This document shows, piece after piece, positions 16,751-25,176 of a stretch of 64,000 nucleotides of DNA; within the stretch, counting starts at the first letter, position 1; every line of letters starts with the position of its first letter. The notes under the pieces were generated by a model. The model saw only the letters and a program-made list of their open reading frames with translations. It was not told where the DNA came from and did not search any database. A program made the translations under genes and the position numbers. Source of the stretch: Burkholderiaceae bacterium (lineage in GTDB: Bacteria > Pseudomonadota > Gammaproteobacteria > Burkholderiales > Burkholderiaceae_F); NCBI GenBank assembly GCA_022843955.1, contig JALHMQ010000001.1, positions 124,001 to 188,000 of the forward strand. Direction: 5' to 3'.

Positions 16751-18169
16751 ATGGAAGCTGTCCTTCCCGCGGCGCAGTTGCAGACCGCCTTCGAGCGGCA
16801 GCGCGCTGCCGCAGCCGCCGCGCCCTTTCCGGTCTGGTCAGTGCGGCGCGACCGCCTGCAGCGACTGCGCCGGCTGCTGGTCACGCACGAGCACGCCATC
16901 GCCCAGGCGATCGATGCGGATTTCGGCGGGCGGCCGGCGATCGAGACCGAGCTTGCCGAGCAGTTCCCCAGCTTGCAGGAGATCAAGAGCGCGCTGCGCC
17001 ACGGCGAGGCGTGGATGCGACCGCGCCGCGCCGGCGTCTCGCCCTGGTTCCAGCCGGCCGGTGCCGAACTGCTGCCGCAGCCGCTCGGCGTGGTGGGAAT
17101 CATCGTGCCGTGGAACTACCCGCTGTACCTGACCGTAGGACCGTTGGTGGCGGCGCTGGTGGCCGGCAACCGCGCGCTGATCAAGCTGTCGGAGTTCACG
17201 CCCAGCTTCTCGCAACTGTTTGCGCAACTCATTGCCCGGGAGTTCGAGCCGACCGAGGTGACCGTGATCAACGGTGGGCCCGATGTCGCCGAGGCGTTTT
17301 CCGCGTTGCCCTTCGATCACCTGCTGTTCACCGGCTCGACCAGCGTCGGGCGCAAGGTGATGGCGGCAGCCGCCGCCAACCTGACGCCGGTCACGCTCGA
17401 ACTGGGCGGAAAGAGCCCGGCGGTGATCGCGCCGGGCGCCGACGTGGCGCACGCGGTCGAGCGGATCCTCGTCGGCAAGATGCTCAATGCCGGGCAGACC
17501 TGCATCGCCCCCGACTATGTGCTGCTGCCGCGCGCTGACCTGGAGCGCTTCATCGCGCTGGCGTCGACGATCGGTCAGCGCATGTACCCCGCCGGACTCG
17601 ACAGTGGTGACTACTGCAGCATCATCAACGCGCGCCAGTATCAGCGGCTCACCCGCCAGTTGCAGCGCGCTCGCGATGCCGGTGTCCGCATGGTGCCGCT
17701 GTTCAGCGGTGCGGTGCAGGACGACGCACGCCACCGGCTGGCGCCAGTGCTGCTGGTCGATCCGCCGTTGCAGGGCGAGCCGATGGCGGACGAGATCTTC
17801 GGCCCGCTGCTGCCGCTGGTGCCGATCGACAATGCCGAGGAGGCGATCCGCTTCATCAACGCGCGGCCCCGCCCGCTCGCGTTGTACTGGTTCGACCATG
17901 ACACGCAGCGCATCGATCACATGCTGCGCGAGACGCATGCCGGTGGAGTCACGGTCAACGACACCCTGCTGCACGTTGCGCAGGACAGCCTGCCGTTCGG
18001 CGGGGTCGGCGCATCCGGCATCGGCCAGTATCACGGGCGCTGGGGCTTCGAAACCTTCAGCAAGCTGAAGCCGGTGTTCCGGCAAGCGCGCCTCAATGGC
18101 ATGGCGCTGTTCACGCCGCCCTATCGGCCGCTCGCGCGGCGCCTGCTGGGGCTGATGAAGCGGTTCTGA
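16751..18169 (+). CDS. Aldehyde dehydrogenase, coniferyl-aldehyde dehydrogenase-like
   Basis: NAD(P)-dependent aldehyde dehydrogenase of the short class-3-like group that includes coniferyl aldehyde dehydrogenase, 472 residues. Start ATG 16751 has GGAG six bases upstream; ATG 16700 lacks a ribosome site. Key elements: PLGVVGIIVPWNYPLYL, FTGSTSVGRKVMAAAA (cofactor loop), LELGGKSPAVI with the general-base Glu, and LNAGQTCIAPDY with the catalytic Cys. DEIFGPLLPL and FGGVGASGIGQYHG follow. The C-terminal tail is basic and hydrophobic. It may oxidise aromatic or fatty aldehydes. The SDR gene follows by 67 bases, so the two may form an alcohol/aldehyde oxidation pair. Confidence 0.88.
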   Translation: MEAVLPAAQLQTAFERQRAAAAAAPFPVWSVRRDRLQRLRRLLVTHEHAIAQAIDADFGGRPAIETELAEQFPSLQEIKSALRHGEAWMRPRRAGVSPWFQPAGAELLPQPLGVVGIIVPWNYPLYLTVGPLVAALVAGNRALIKLSEFTPSFSQLFAQLIAREFEPTEVTVINGGPDVAEAFSALPFDHLLFTGSTSVGRKVMAAAAANLTPVTLELGGKSPAVIAPGADVAHAVERILVGKMLNAGQTCIAPDYVLLPRADLERFIALASTIGQRMYPAGLDSGDYCSIINARQYQRLTRQLQRARDAGVRMVPLFSGAVQDDARHRLAPVLLVDPPLQGEPMADEIFGPLLPLVPIDNAEEAIRFINARPRPLALYWFDHDTQRIDHMLRETHAGGVTVNDTLLHVAQDSLPFGGVGASGIGQYHGRWGFETFSKLKPVFRQARLNGMALFTPPYRPLARRLLGLMKRF

Positions 18170-18236
18170 GGCGGCGTGCCGGCGCAGGCACGCGGTTCGC
18201 CGCCGGTTGGGTCCATCGAACCGCGGAAAGCCGACC

Positions 18237-19268
18237 ATGCGCCTCACACTCAAGAACCTTGCCGATCAGGTGATCGTGATCACGGGTGCCAGCAGCGGCA
18301 TCGGATTGGTCACGGCCCGCATGGCAGCCCGACGCGGTGCCCGCCTGGTGATCACCGCGCGCAGCGAAGAATCGCTCAAGCGCCTGGCGGCGGAACTGAC
18401 CGGACAAGGCGCCGAGGCCGCCTACGTGGTGGCCGACGTTGGCGACGAGGCGCAGGTGCGCGAGATTGCGCGCGTGGCGATCGATCGTTTCGGTGGCTTT
18501 GATACGTGGGTCAACAATGCCGGCGTGTCGATCTTCGGGCGCTATGAAGATGTGCCGATGGCCGATCAGCAGAAACTGTTCCAGACCAACTTCTGGGGTG
18601 TGGTGCATGGCTCGCTGGTGGCAGCCGAGCACCTGAAGCAGCGAGGCGGCGCGATCATCAACCTGGGCAGCGAACTGTCGGATGTGGCGATCCCGCTGCA
18701 GGGCATGTACTCGGCGTCCAAGCATGCGGTCAAGGGCTTCACCGACTCGCTGCGCGTTGAGCTGGAGCACGAGCGGTCGCTGGTATCGGTCACGCTGATC
18801 AAGCCGGCCTCGCTCGACACGCTGTTCATCCCGCATGCCAAGAACTTCATGAACGTGGAGCCGAAGCTGCCGCAGCCGGTGTATGCGCCGGAGCTTGCTG
18901 CCGAGGCCATCCTGTACGCCGCCACCCACCCGCGCCGCGATATCTTCGTTGGCGGCGCGGCGCGTCTGACGTCCGTCGGCGCGCGGATGGCACCGCGCAC
19001 CACCGACTGGGTGATGCGCGCGCTGGGATTTTCGGCCCAGCGCAGCGACGAACCGGCAGGTGACCTCGACGACAACGCACTGCACGAGCCGGGCGGCGCG
19101 CTGCGCGAGCGCAGCGGCAACCAGCATGTGTTCGAGAGCTCGCTGTCGACCCGCGCCGAACTTCATCCGAAGACGACGCTCGCGCTGGCGGTGGGTGCGC
19201 TGGCGCTGGTGGCCCTGTGGCAGATGGGCAAGCCGCGTATCGATGCGGAAAGGAACCGCCTGCGCTAG
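18237..19268 (+). CDS. Short-chain dehydrogenase with C-terminal membrane anchor
   Basis: Classical SDR oxidoreductase, 343 residues. The NAD(P)-binding motif TGASSGIGLVTA lies at residues about 16-27, the NNAGVSIFG motif near 95, and the active site has Ser in LGSELSD and the YSASKHAVKG motif with catalytic Tyr and Lys. After the SDR domain comes a charged linker and a hydrophobic segment, LALAVGALALVALW (about 318-331), predicted to anchor the enzyme at the membrane, so a lipid-soluble substrate is likely. The TAG stop lies within the GCTAGC target duplication of the IS element that follows, so the insertion left the protein intact. Confidence 0.88.
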   Translation: MRLTLKNLADQVIVITGASSGIGLVTARMAARRGARLVITARSEESLKRLAAELTGQGAEAAYVVADVGDEAQVREIARVAIDRFGGFDTWVNNAGVSIFGRYEDVPMADQQKLFQTNFWGVVHGSLVAAEHLKQRGGAIINLGSELSDVAIPLQGMYSASKHAVKGFTDSLRVELEHERSLVSVTLIKPASLDTLFIPHAKNFMNVEPKLPQPVYAPELAAEAILYAATHPRRDIFVGGAARLTSVGARMAPRTTDWVMRALGFSAQRSDEPAGDLDDNALHEPGGALRERSGNQHVFESSLSTRAELHPKTTLALAVGALALVALWQMGKPRIDAERNRLR

Positions 19269-19269
19269 C
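19264..19269. repeat. Target-site duplication GCTAGC, left copy
   Basis: Six-base direct repeat immediately before the IS left end, matching 20311-20316. Bordetella IS481 is reported to duplicate a 6-base NCTAGN target. This copy contains the stop codon TAG (19266-19268) of the SDR gene. Confidence 0.9.
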
Positions 19270-19294
19270 TGTGAAGTTCCAATAGGTTGTTTCT
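19270..19294 (+). repeat. IS481-family left terminal inverted repeat
   Basis: 25 bases starting TGTGAAG; matches the reverse complement of 20286-20310 at 21 positions, with mismatches at positions 8-10 and 14. Confidence 0.9.
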
Positions 19295-19364
19295 GTTCAC
19301 GCGGACTGAGTTTGGGAGACTGGCGGTTCTCAACGCCGACCAACCCACCCAAGAGCTCAGCCGA

Positions 19365-20315
19365 ATGAACACTCACAAGAATGCCCGACTGACTTTCGTA
19401 CGTCGAATGGAACTGGTGCAAGACATCCTGCACGGCGGGCTCAGCCCGTGGGCGGCGGCCGCTGCCCATGGGGTGAGCCCGCCGACCGCGCGCAAGTGGC
19501 TGGGGCGCTACCTGGCGCTGGGCGAGGTCGGGCTGGCCGACCGCTCCTCGCGCCCGGCGCGTAGCCCGCGGGCACTGGCGCCGGCCGCCGCGCTGGCCAT
19601 CGTCGAGTTGCGCCAGCGTCGCCTGACCCAGGCGCGCATCGCCGCCAGCCTGAGCGTCTCGGGCAGCAGCGTGTGCCGGGTGCTCAAGCGCGCCGGGCTG
19701 AGCAAGTGGCGCGATCTGCAGCCGGCCGAGCCGGTGCAGCGCTATGAGCATGCGGCCCCGGGCGATTTGCTGCACATCGACACCAAGAAGCTGGGCCGCA
19801 TCGAGCGGCCCAGCCACCGCGTCACCGGCAACCGACGCGACGCCGTGCGCGGGGCCGGCTGGGAGGTGCTGTTCGTGGCCGTCGATGACCACGCCCGCGT
19901 CGGCTTCACCGACATGTACCCGGACGAGACCAAGTCCCGTGCCGTGCAGTTCCTGCACAACGCGCACGCGTACTACCGCTCGTTGGGCGTCACGCTCAGG
20001 GCAGTGCTCACCGATAACGGCTCGGCTTTCCGCAGCAAGGACTTCCGCCTGGCCTGCCAGCAGTTGGGACTGAAGCAGCGCTTCACCCGCGCCTACCGGC
20101 CGCAGACCAATGGCAAGGCGGAGCGGTTCATCCAGTCGGCGTTGCGCGAGTGGGCTTATGCCTTTACCTACCAGCACTCCGCCCAGCGCACCGACACCCC
20201 GGATGCCTGGATCCACCACTACAACTGGCACCGCCCCCATCAGGGCATCGGCGGCGCGACTCCCATGTCCAGACTCAGTTCGTCAAGAAACAACCTCTTG
20301 ACGCTTCACAGCTAG
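19365..20315 (+). CDS. IS481-family transposase
   Basis: DDE transposase of 316 residues, start ATG 19365. The N-terminal part (about 1-110) has helix-turn-helix regions for end binding (AAAAHGVSPPTARKWLGRYL; AASLSVSGSSVCRVLKRAG). The integrase-like catalytic core has Asp139 in LHIDTKKLGR, Asp217 in VLTDNGSAF and Glu253 in NGKAERF, a DD(35)E spacing. WHRPHQGIGGATPM near the end is typical of the family. The element does not contain its own stop codon: translation ends at TAG 20313-20315, which lies in the target duplication outside the right end. The protein appears complete and probably active. Confidence 0.95.
   Translation: MNTHKNARLTFVRRMELVQDILHGGLSPWAAAAAHGVSPPTARKWLGRYLALGEVGLADRSSRPARSPRALAPAAALAIVELRQRRLTQARIAASLSVSGSSVCRVLKRAGLSKWRDLQPAEPVQRYEHAAPGDLLHIDTKKLGRIERPSHRVTGNRRDAVRGAGWEVLFVAVDDHARVGFTDMYPDETKSRAVQFLHNAHAYYRSLGVTLRAVLTDNGSAFRSKDFRLACQQLGLKQRFTRAYRPQTNGKAERFIQSALREWAYAFTYQHSAQRTDTPDAWIHHYNWHRPHQGIGGATPMSRLSSSRNNLLTLHS
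20286..20310 (-). repeat. IS481-family right terminal inverted repeat
   Basis: 25 bases ending CTTCACA at 20310; partner of 19270-19294. It overlaps the last codons of the transposase gene. Confidence 0.9.
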
Positions 20316-20316
20316 C
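20311..20316. repeat. Target-site duplication GCTAGC, right copy
   Basis: Second copy of the 6-base duplication. Because it is palindromic it provides TAG on both strands: the transposase stop on the plus strand (20313-20315) and the Hsp70-like stop on the minus strand (20312-20314). Confidence 0.9.
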
Positions 20317-21628
20317 GCGGCCGCCTGGCTGCAGATGCAAACAGCCGCTGGGCGCTGATCGCCAGGCCGCTGACGACGCTGGCGTAGCGATCGCCGCGCA
20401 CCGGTTGCGCCGAAGGAAAGGCCGCGGTCAACGCCGCGGCCAGCAGGTCCAGGCCAGTGGAGCCGCCGGTGAAGTAGATGGCGTCCAGCGCGGCGGCGTC
20501 GAGATGCGCCATGCGGACCGTCTCGCGCGCGGTGGTCACGATGCGCGCCACCGCGTCGCGCAGTGCCACTTCCTGATCGCGCGCGCCGAATGCAAGCGTG
20601 AGCTCGGGCTCGATGAAGCCGAGATCGATACGCGCGCTGCCGGACGATGACACCGCGATCTTGGCCGCCTCCGCGCGCGCGGTCAGGTCGTGCCCGCGCT
20701 GCTGGGTCAGCACGCGCAGCAGCCGCTGGTGCGCGCGCTGGTCGAGGTACATGGTGCGCATCAGGCCCAGCTCGATGATCCGGTTCGGCGTGTAGGTCGT
20801 GTTGATCAGGTGCCAGGTGGCCAGGTCGAAGTAGATCTTCGATGGCACTGCTCGTCCCTGCGGACCGGCGCCGTTGTAGCCGAGCACCGGCATGATTGTC
20901 GCCAGGTTCACGGCGCGATCGAAGTCGGTGCCCGCCACGTGCAGGCCGTGGTTGGCCAGGATGTCCGCGCGGCGATCGGTGCGGCCGTGCGCCGCGGCAC
21001 TCGCGCGCACCACCGAGAAGTCCGAGGTGCCGCCGCCGATGTCGGCCACCAGCACCAGCCGCTCGCCGTCCGCCGGGTGCAGGCGTGATTCGAAGTCCAG
21101 CGCCGCTGCAATCGGCTCGAACTGGAACGCCACGCTGCTGAAGCCGGCCGCGTGGGCGGCGTCTGCCAAGGTCTGCTGCGCCCGTGCATCGCGCCGCGGA
21201 TCGTCGTCGACGAAGAACACCGGGCGGCCAATCACCGCCTGCGACAGTTCTGTCTGCCAGTGGGCCTGCGCCTGCTGCTTCAGGTGGCGCAGGTAGGCGA
21301 TCACCACGTCCGCGTAACGCAGCGGCGGACCGCCGGGCAGTTCGGTCGCCTCGTCCATCAGGTCGGAACCGAGGATGCTCTTGATCGAGCGCATCAGGCG
21401 ACCGTCGAAGCCGTCGACGTACGCCGCCATCGCCGCGCGTCCGAAGCTGCGGGTGCCATCGTCCGTGTTGTAGAAGACGGCGGTCGGCATGCTGGCGACG
21501 CCATCCTCCAGGGGCGCCAGGTCGATCCGTGACGCTCCGGTGGCGGCGTTGCTCACGACCCGTGCCACTGCCGAGTTGGAGGTGCCGAAGTCGATCGCGC
21601 AGGCGGGTGGCGGTTCAGTTGGGCGCAT
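20312..21628 (-). CDS. Hsp70-like protein of the YegD type
   Basis: Actin-fold ATPase related to Hsp70, 438 residues from ATG 21628. The nucleotide-binding segments are present: phosphate-1 loop CAIDFGTSNSAVARV near the N-terminus, phosphate-2 loop VADIGGGTSDFSVV, and the adenosine loop YFTGGSTGLDLL near residue 390. The length matches E. coli YegD (about 450) and, as there, little remains after the ATPase part, so there is no full substrate-binding and lid domain. Its role is unknown; a noncanonical chaperone is likely. Its stop codon is inside the IS target duplication, so the insertion spared the gene. Divergent from the DUF2189-like gene. Confidence 0.87.
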   Translation of the reverse strand: MRPTEPPPACAIDFGTSNSAVARVVSNAATGASRIDLAPLEDGVASMPTAVFYNTDDGTRSFGRAAMAAYVDGFDGRLMRSIKSILGSDLMDEATELPGGPPLRYADVVIAYLRHLKQQAQAHWQTELSQAVIGRPVFFVDDDPRRDARAQQTLADAAHAAGFSSVAFQFEPIAAALDFESRLHPADGERLVLVADIGGGTSDFSVVRASAAAHGRTDRRADILANHGLHVAGTDFDRAVNLATIMPVLGYNGAGPQGRAVPSKIYFDLATWHLINTTYTPNRIIELGLMRTMYLDQRAHQRLLRVLTQQRGHDLTARAEAAKIAVSSSGSARIDLGFIEPELTLAFGARDQEVALRDAVARIVTTARETVRMAHLDAAALDAIYFTGGSTGLDLLAAALTAAFPSAQPVRGDRYASVVSGLAISAQRLFASAARRPR

Positions 21629-21789
21629 GAGCGGGCTGGCAGCCGAGCTGACACATCTCAAGAGGGGGCGGGAGGGTACCTGCAGTCTTGCGTCGAAGCG
21701 ACACGCAGCGCGACGCGTTTGCGCCCAAGCCGGGTTCCCGCCGCTTCAATGCGGTGGGTCAAGCGATGACCGGTCCGGAAGTTGGAATA

Positions 21790-22611
21790 ATGCAGTCCCC
21801 TGCCGCGACGTCGATGAACTCCTCCACCCAACCTTCCGCCGCTGCGCCTGCCGCCGAACCCCGGGTTCGCAGCATTGCCGCGTCACGGCCGTGGGTGTGG
21901 CTGACGCTGGCCTACCGCGATCTGTCGGCGTCGCCCGGACCGAGCTTGCTGCATGGTCTGCTGATTTCCCTGGGCGGCCTCATCGTCCTCACCCTCACGC
22001 TGCGCGTGTGGCAGCTGATGCCTGGGGCACTGAGCGGCTTTTTGCTGATCGGTCCGATCATCTGCACCGGCCTGTATGAACTGAGTCGGCGCCGCTCCCT
22101 GGGCGAGCGGCCGCTGCTGGCGCATGTGATTGGCGCCTGGCGGCGCGGCACGCGACCCCTGGTGGCACTGGGCCTGCTGCTGTTCGGGATGGCCACGGCG
22201 TGGGTGCTGGTGTCGGCGCTGCTGTTCTCGTTGTTCGTGCGCTCTCCGATCGACAGCCCGCTCGATCTGCTGCGCTATGCCGTGGCCGGCCAGGGCTCGC
22301 TGCTGTTCGGCCTGTGGCTGCTGGCCGGGGGGTTGGGTGCCGCGCTGGTGTTCGCGCTCACGGTGGTGTCGGCGCCGCTGCTGCTGGATCGTCGCGTCTC
22401 CTTGCGCATTGCGCTGCTGGCCAGCGTGCGCGCAGTGGGCGACAACCCGCTGCCGATGGCGATCTGGGCGGCGTTCATCATGCTCGCCACGCTGCTGTCG
22501 ATGGCGACCATGATGATGGGATTCATGTTCGCCGTGCCGCTCATCGGCCACGCCACCTGGCATGCCTATCGCGATCTGCTGGACGTCAGCGCGCTGCCGG
22601 AGCGTGAATGA
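21790..22611 (+). CDS. DUF2189-like inner-membrane protein
   Basis: Predicted polytopic membrane protein, about 273 residues from ATG 21790; ATG codons at 21766 and 21814 are alternatives. After an Ala/Pro-rich N-terminus there are about six hydrophobic segments, including HGLLISLGGLIVLTLTLRVW, FLLIGPIICTGLYELSRR and the glycine-rich LLAGGLGAALVFALTVVSAP. The layout and the motif PIICTGLYELSRRRSLGE resemble DUF2189 proteins, which have no established function. The stop overlaps the start of the next small gene (ATGA, 22608-22611), showing translational coupling. The 21629-21789 spacer is shared with the divergent Hsp70-like gene and shows no clear promoter. Confidence 0.75.
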   Translation: MQSPAATSMNSSTQPSAAAPAAEPRVRSIAASRPWVWLTLAYRDLSASPGPSLLHGLLISLGGLIVLTLTLRVWQLMPGALSGFLLIGPIICTGLYELSRRRSLGERPLLAHVIGAWRRGTRPLVALGLLLFGMATAWVLVSALLFSLFVRSPIDSPLDLLRYAVAGQGSLLFGLWLLAGGLGAALVFALTVVSAPLLLDRRVSLRIALLASVRAVGDNPLPMAIWAAFIMLATLLSMATMMMGFMFAVPLIGHATWHAYRDLLDVSALPERE

Positions 22612-22832
22612 TGGAAGGCACTGTCTTCGGCATGACCGAGGCCCAGATCTCCGAGATCGGCATGACCTGGGGCGTGGGCGGCTTCATCGCGCTCATGATG
22701 TTCATCATCTGGAAGGTGGCGCGCGAGTCGAAAGCCGGCCGCTTCGGCACCTTCATCCTGTTCTTCGTGCTTGCCTTCGGGATCTTCGGCTTCGTGATGA
22801 AGTCCCTGATCCAGTGGTTGCTCGGGCTCTGA
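22608..22832 (+). CDS. Small membrane protein, DUF2788-like
   Basis: 74-residue protein with two hydrophobic helices: GVGGFIALMMFIIWKVA (about residues 22-38) and FGTFILFFVLAFGIFGFVM (about 47-65), separated by the basic turn RESKAGR. This two-helix hairpin with an AGRFGTF motif resembles DUF2788 proteins of Burkholderiales, whose function is unknown. It starts at ATG 22608, four bases inside the preceding gene; a second ATG follows directly at 22611. Coupling to the DUF2189-like protein suggests the two work together at the membrane. Confidence 0.75.
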   Translation: MMEGTVFGMTEAQISEIGMTWGVGGFIALMMFIIWKVARESKAGRFGTFILFFVLAFGIFGFVMKSLIQWLLGL

Positions 22833-22842
22833 CGGTGCAGCG

Positions 22843-23544
22843 TCAGCCGGTCGAGCCCAGAGGCGGACGTTGCCAGGTGAATACCCGCACGGGTGGGATG
22901 TTCAGCCACTCCCATTGCTGTGCGGGTTCGCCCAGGTAAGGCGCGGTGTAGCGCGCCACGTGTGCGCGCACCTGGTAGGCGACAAAGCGGCCACCCGGTG
23001 CGAGGACTTGGGCCACCGCCGCCGCCACGCGGTCGGCAACCTCGGCCGGCATGGTCGAGAACGGAATGCCGGAAATCACCGCGTCAGGCGCCGGCAGGCG
23101 GCGCGCGGCGAGAAAGTCCCCGATCTGCTCGGCGCTGCCCAGCTGCGTGATCAGGCGCGGATCCCGGATGCCAGCAGAAATGCGCGCGTGAAAGGTGGGG
23201 CTGAGCTCGACCGTCAGCAGGTGCGCGGTGGCGGGCAGCGCACGAAGAAAGGCCCGGGTGGTGCCGCCGGTGCCTGGCCCGAGTTCCACCACACAGCGAG
23301 CCGTGTGCAATCCGGCGCAGCGCACCAGCCGTGACTCGAGGAAGTGGGAACTCGGGATGACCGAGCCCACCTGGTCCGGGTGCTGCAGAAAGCCGCGCAG
23401 GAACGCAAGGCTGTCGCGCGCTGCCTGCCCAACTCCCGAGGGTCGTTCGAGGCGCGGCTCACGCCGCTCGTCGATGCCGTGACGGGTTGCAGCGCGAGCC
23501 GCCGGGGCGCGGGTCTGCCCGGCGGGTTTGACTCCGTGTCGCAT
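22843..23544 (-). CDS. SAM-dependent methyltransferase, phospholipid N-methyltransferase-like
   Basis: 233-residue class I methyltransferase. The N-terminal 40 residues are Arg/Ala-rich and look disordered. The family core is FLRGFLQHPDQVGSVIPSS, which resembles PmtA-type proteins that begin by recognising phospholipid, then VVELGPGTGGTTRAFLRALP (SAM-binding motif I), VELSPTFHARI (motif II) and DAVISGIPFSTMPAEV (motif IV). It may methylate phosphatidylethanolamine or act like the related rRNA-dimethylase group; sequence alone cannot decide. ATG 23544 is the first in frame; the conserved domain begins near residue 45. It is divergent from dusA across about 100 bases. Confidence 0.78.
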   Translation of the reverse strand: MRHGVKPAGQTRAPAARAATRHGIDERREPRLERPSGVGQAARDSLAFLRGFLQHPDQVGSVIPSSHFLESRLVRCAGLHTARCVVELGPGTGGTTRAFLRALPATAHLLTVELSPTFHARISAGIRDPRLITQLGSAEQIGDFLAARRLPAPDAVISGIPFSTMPAEVADRVAAAVAQVLAPGGRFVAYQVRAHVARYTAPYLGEPAQQWEWLNIPPVRVFTWQRPPLGSTG

Positions 23545-23646
23545 AATTTGCTTCCTCGATCGGTGTGCGCGGCGGACATCGCGCAGGGACGCGCTTCATG
23601 CGCCCCCATTTTTCACTGGCCGGGTACACCCGACCGCCTACCTTCG

Positions 23647-24669
23647 ATGACTGCTTTGCTTGCCGCCGCCACGTCTGCGCCCGAGTCACCCTGGCGATTC
23701 TGCGTTGCGCCAATGATGGACTGGACCGACCGACACTGCCGGATATTGCACCGGCAGCTTTCGTGCCGCGCGCGGCTCTATACCGAGATGGTAACCACTG
23801 GCGCGCTGCTGCACGGCGACGTGCCGCGCCATCTGGACTTCGATGCGTTGGAGCGTCCGCTGGCACTGCAATTGGGCGGCAGCGAGCCCGCTGATCTTGC
23901 CCGCTGTGCCCGCCTGGGGCATCAGTGGGGATACGACGAGATCAACCTCAACTGCGGCTGCCCGTCCGAGCGTGTGCAGCGGGGCGCCTTCGGCGCCTGC
24001 CTGATGGCGGAGCCGGCCCTGGTGGCCGACTGCGTGAAGGCGATGCGCGACGCGGTGCCCATCCCGGTGACCGTGAAGCACCGCATCGGCATCGACCGCG
24101 AAGACAACTACAGCTTCGTGCGCGACTTCGTCGGCACGCTGGCGCAGGCAGGCTGCAACGTGTTCATCGTGCATGCGCGCAATGCCTGGCTCAAGGGCCT
24201 CAGTCCACGCGAGAACCGCGAGGTCCCGCCTCTGCGCTATGCAGTCGTGACCCGCCTCAAGCACGACTTCCCGCAGGCCACCTTCGTGCTCAATGGCGGC
24301 CTGGTGACGCTGGCGCAGGTCCAGGCCGAGCTGCTGCACGTCGATGGCGTGATGCTCGGCCGTGCCGCCTACCACGACCCGTATCTGCTGGCCGAGGTGG
24401 ATCAGTGCGTCTTCGGCGACACGCGGCTCGTGCCGTCGCGCGCCGAGGTGGCGCGGCGAATGGCCGCCTACATCGAACGCGAGATGGCGCGTGGCACGGC
24501 GCCGCGGTCGATCCTGCGTCACATGCTGGGGCTGTATCACGGGCAGCCGGGGGCGCGGCAATGGCGGCGGCTGCTCAGCGATCCCGCCTTTGTCGCAAGC
24601 GAAGGAGCGCACGCGCTGGAAGCTGCGCATCGCGTGTTCGCCGGCTCACCGCTGCGCGACGCCGCCTGA
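23647..24669 (+). CDS. dusA: tRNA-dihydrouridine(20/20a) synthase
   Basis: FMN enzyme that reduces uridine in the tRNA D-loop. The 340-residue protein begins at ATG 23647; the frame is open upstream but that part is not family-like. DusA-type motifs: CVAPMMDWTDRHCRILHRQL, YTEMVTTGALLHGD, LALQLGGSEPADLARCA, NLNCGCPSERVQRGAFGACL with catalytic Cys105, VKHRIGIDRED and VHARNAWLKGLSP. FVLNGGL and GVMLGRAAYHDPYLL bind FMN phosphate. The APMMDWTDRHCR and TEMVTTGA segments separate DusA from DusB and DusC. Apparently a single-gene unit. Confidence 0.95.
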   Translation: MTALLAAATSAPESPWRFCVAPMMDWTDRHCRILHRQLSCRARLYTEMVTTGALLHGDVPRHLDFDALERPLALQLGGSEPADLARCARLGHQWGYDEINLNCGCPSERVQRGAFGACLMAEPALVADCVKAMRDAVPIPVTVKHRIGIDREDNYSFVRDFVGTLAQAGCNVFIVHARNAWLKGLSPRENREVPPLRYAVVTRLKHDFPQATFVLNGGLVTLAQVQAELLHVDGVMLGRAAYHDPYLLAEVDQCVFGDTRLVPSRAEVARRMAAYIEREMARGTAPRSILRHMLGLYHGQPGARQWRRLLSDPAFVASEGAHALEAAHRVFAGSPLRDAA

Positions 24670-24711
24670 GTCGGCCGCCCGCGTTGGCGGCAGGCGCGGC
24701 GAGAACGTGAC

Positions 24712-25176
24712 CTACTTGCCGCAATCGGCGGCGTGCTGCTCGCTCAAGCGCTGCAGGCGGCGCTCCAGGGCATCGCGTCGGTTGTGGGCGGCACGGCCGA
24801 GATCGTCGCGAGTCTGCGTCACCTGCAAGGCAAGCTTGCGGCAGGCGCGATCGCGTTCGGCTTGCTGCTTGTCGCGGATCGCGCGCGCCCGGGCGGCCTG
24901 CTCTTCCTCGGCGTGGCGGGCACGGTCGATCTGCGACACCCGCTCCTTGTCCTGCTTGAGTCGCTCGCGTGCCGCCCTGACATCGTCCGGCGCGGGATCG
25001 CCGGGCGCCGGCAGGGTGCGCACCGCCTTGCTGTTGTCAGGACACGCGGTGTTGGCGTAGGTGACCTTGCCGTCGCGCGACTCACAGCGGACGGTCTGCG
25101 CGTCGGCGCCGGACATCGCGAGTACCCAGGCGGCCACGAACAGGGCGCACGCCGGTGCGTCAATCCTGCGCGTCAC
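24712..25176 (-). CDS. DUF4124-like exported protein (second of tandem pair)
   Basis: 154 residues from GTG 25176. A signal peptide (hydrophobic about 9-25, ending GADAQ) is followed by a DUF4124-type module: VRCESRDGKVTYANTACPDN, where two Cys probably form a disulfide. A long charged helix rich in Arg, Glu and Gln (about 60-140) predicts a coiled coil, ending in a further Cys (HAADCGK). The start overlaps the stop of the preceding gene (GTGA, 25173-25176), so it is translationally coupled. Frame extension to 25305 would overlap that gene. Function unknown; probably periplasmic. Confidence 0.75.
   Translation of the reverse strand: MTRRIDAPACALFVAAWVLAMSGADAQTVRCESRDGKVTYANTACPDNSKAVRTLPAPGDPAPDDVRAARERLKQDKERVSQIDRARHAEEEQAARARAIRDKQQAERDRACRKLALQVTQTRDDLGRAAHNRRDALERRLQRLSEQHAADCGK

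Larger units (their letters stand above)
19270..20310 (+). mobile_element. Complete IS481-family insertion sequence, 1041 bp
   Basis: Bounded by imperfect 25-bp terminal inverted repeats: 19270-19294 beginning TGTGAAG, and 20286-20310 ending CTTCACA. 21 of 25 positions match, including the inner block AGGTTGTTTCT. The element is flanked by GCTAGC on both sides and encodes one intact DDE transposase. It lies between two convergent genes and interrupts neither. Intact ends, target duplication and open frame suggest a fairly recent insertion. Confidence 0.95.
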
